Notes under the pieces: model-generated
Database searches by the model: none
Seen by the model: the letters and a program-made list of their open reading frames with translations, nothing else
What the model was told of the DNA's origin: nothing
Made by a program: the position numbers and the translations under genes
NCBI GenBank assembly: GCA_028641055.1
Contig: CM054062.1
Coordinates: forward strand, 269,655,765-269,719,764
Direction of reading: 5' to 3'
Source of the DNA: Alopecurus myosuroides
Lineage: Eukaryota > Streptophyta > Magnoliopsida > Poales > Poaceae
Length of the DNA stretch: 64,000 bases
Shown: positions 63,767-64,000 of the stretch, one piece after another
Numbering within the stretch: the stretch's first letter is position 1
How the letters are laid out: the number at the start of each line of letters is the position of its first letter

Positions 63767-64000
63767 ACTGATTCGAAATTTCCTCGTTTTCAACGGACGA
63801 CACAAGTGCTAGAAGAAGATGGCTTTGTGATAGAATGGCTTAGGTTTAGAAACACCGAGCTGATAGTAGTACTTATCCCTCTCAAAAGTAAGAATAAAAA
63901 AAAACCAATTGAGTGGGATTTTCCTACGAAAGAACACTTAGAGGGGAAAACAAGAAAAACAAAGAAATATCAAATAAATCCCAACTAAGATCCAACTCTT
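63767..64000. other. Right edge, unassigned interior of RLG-I
   Basis: AT-rich sequence with no reading frame of note. The 5' LTR of RLG-I should lie beyond the window. Confidence 0.4.

Overview
This window is nuclear DNA of a grass with a large genome, most likely Triticeae or another Pooideae. The evidence is dense nesting of Gypsy and Copia LTR retrotransposons, tRNA-type primer-binding sites, a Stowaway MITE, LINE insertions and one ordinary intron-bearing plant gene. Nothing in it looks prokaryotic. Element names used here (RLG-A, RLG-B, RLG-C and so on) are local labels, because family names cannot be confirmed without a search.

Bases 1-30054 form a four-level nest. A minus-strand Copia element (RLC-F; gag fragment at the left edge, leader and LTR start at 29870) was split by a minus-strand Tat-like Gypsy element (RLG-A, 567-29869). 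RLG-A was split in its reverse transcriptase by a plus-strand Tat-like Gypsy element (RLG-B, 8863-25380, 5-bp target duplication gcctg). RLG-B carries a solo LTR of another element in its protease (12509-13837, target duplication gctgg). LTR divergence, counted by eye, fits this order: about 4% for RLG-A and 1.4% for RLG-B. RLG-A and RLG-B both carry a long multi-exon gene on the strand opposite gag-pol, between pol and the 3' LTR, each with its own TATA box. A third example is in RLG-C.

Bases 30055-37654 are the gene-bearing interval. The only convincing host gene is a four-exon GEM-like GRAM-domain gene (31433-33420, minus strand). A 5'-truncated LINE with a perfect 14-bp target duplication sits just upstream of its putative TATA box. 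A long inverted-repeat (foldback) element and a decayed PIF/Harbinger transposase lie further upstream.

Bases 37655-51945 are a second retrotransposon cluster. RLG-C has a rearranged 5' LTR and lacks its pol. Inside it is a truncated element (RLG-G) with an LTR and gag only. A Copia element (RLC-D, 44792-50365) sits within a tandem duplication belonging to a further Gypsy remnant (RLG-E). Bases 51946-56600 are mostly AT-rich or low-copy sequence without recognisable genes, but hold a degenerate direct repeat and a 46-bp minisatellite.

Bases 57027-64000 hold a recombined LTR chain (RLX-H) and the 3' part of a minus-strand LTR element (RLG-I). RLG-I carries a spliced 470-residue gene, and its U3 and gene promoter are full of palindromic CCGGATATTCCGG-like sites. 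Nearly all retroelement genes here are broken. The GEM-like gene, the LINE RNase H frame and the RLG-I gene are the intact reading frames.
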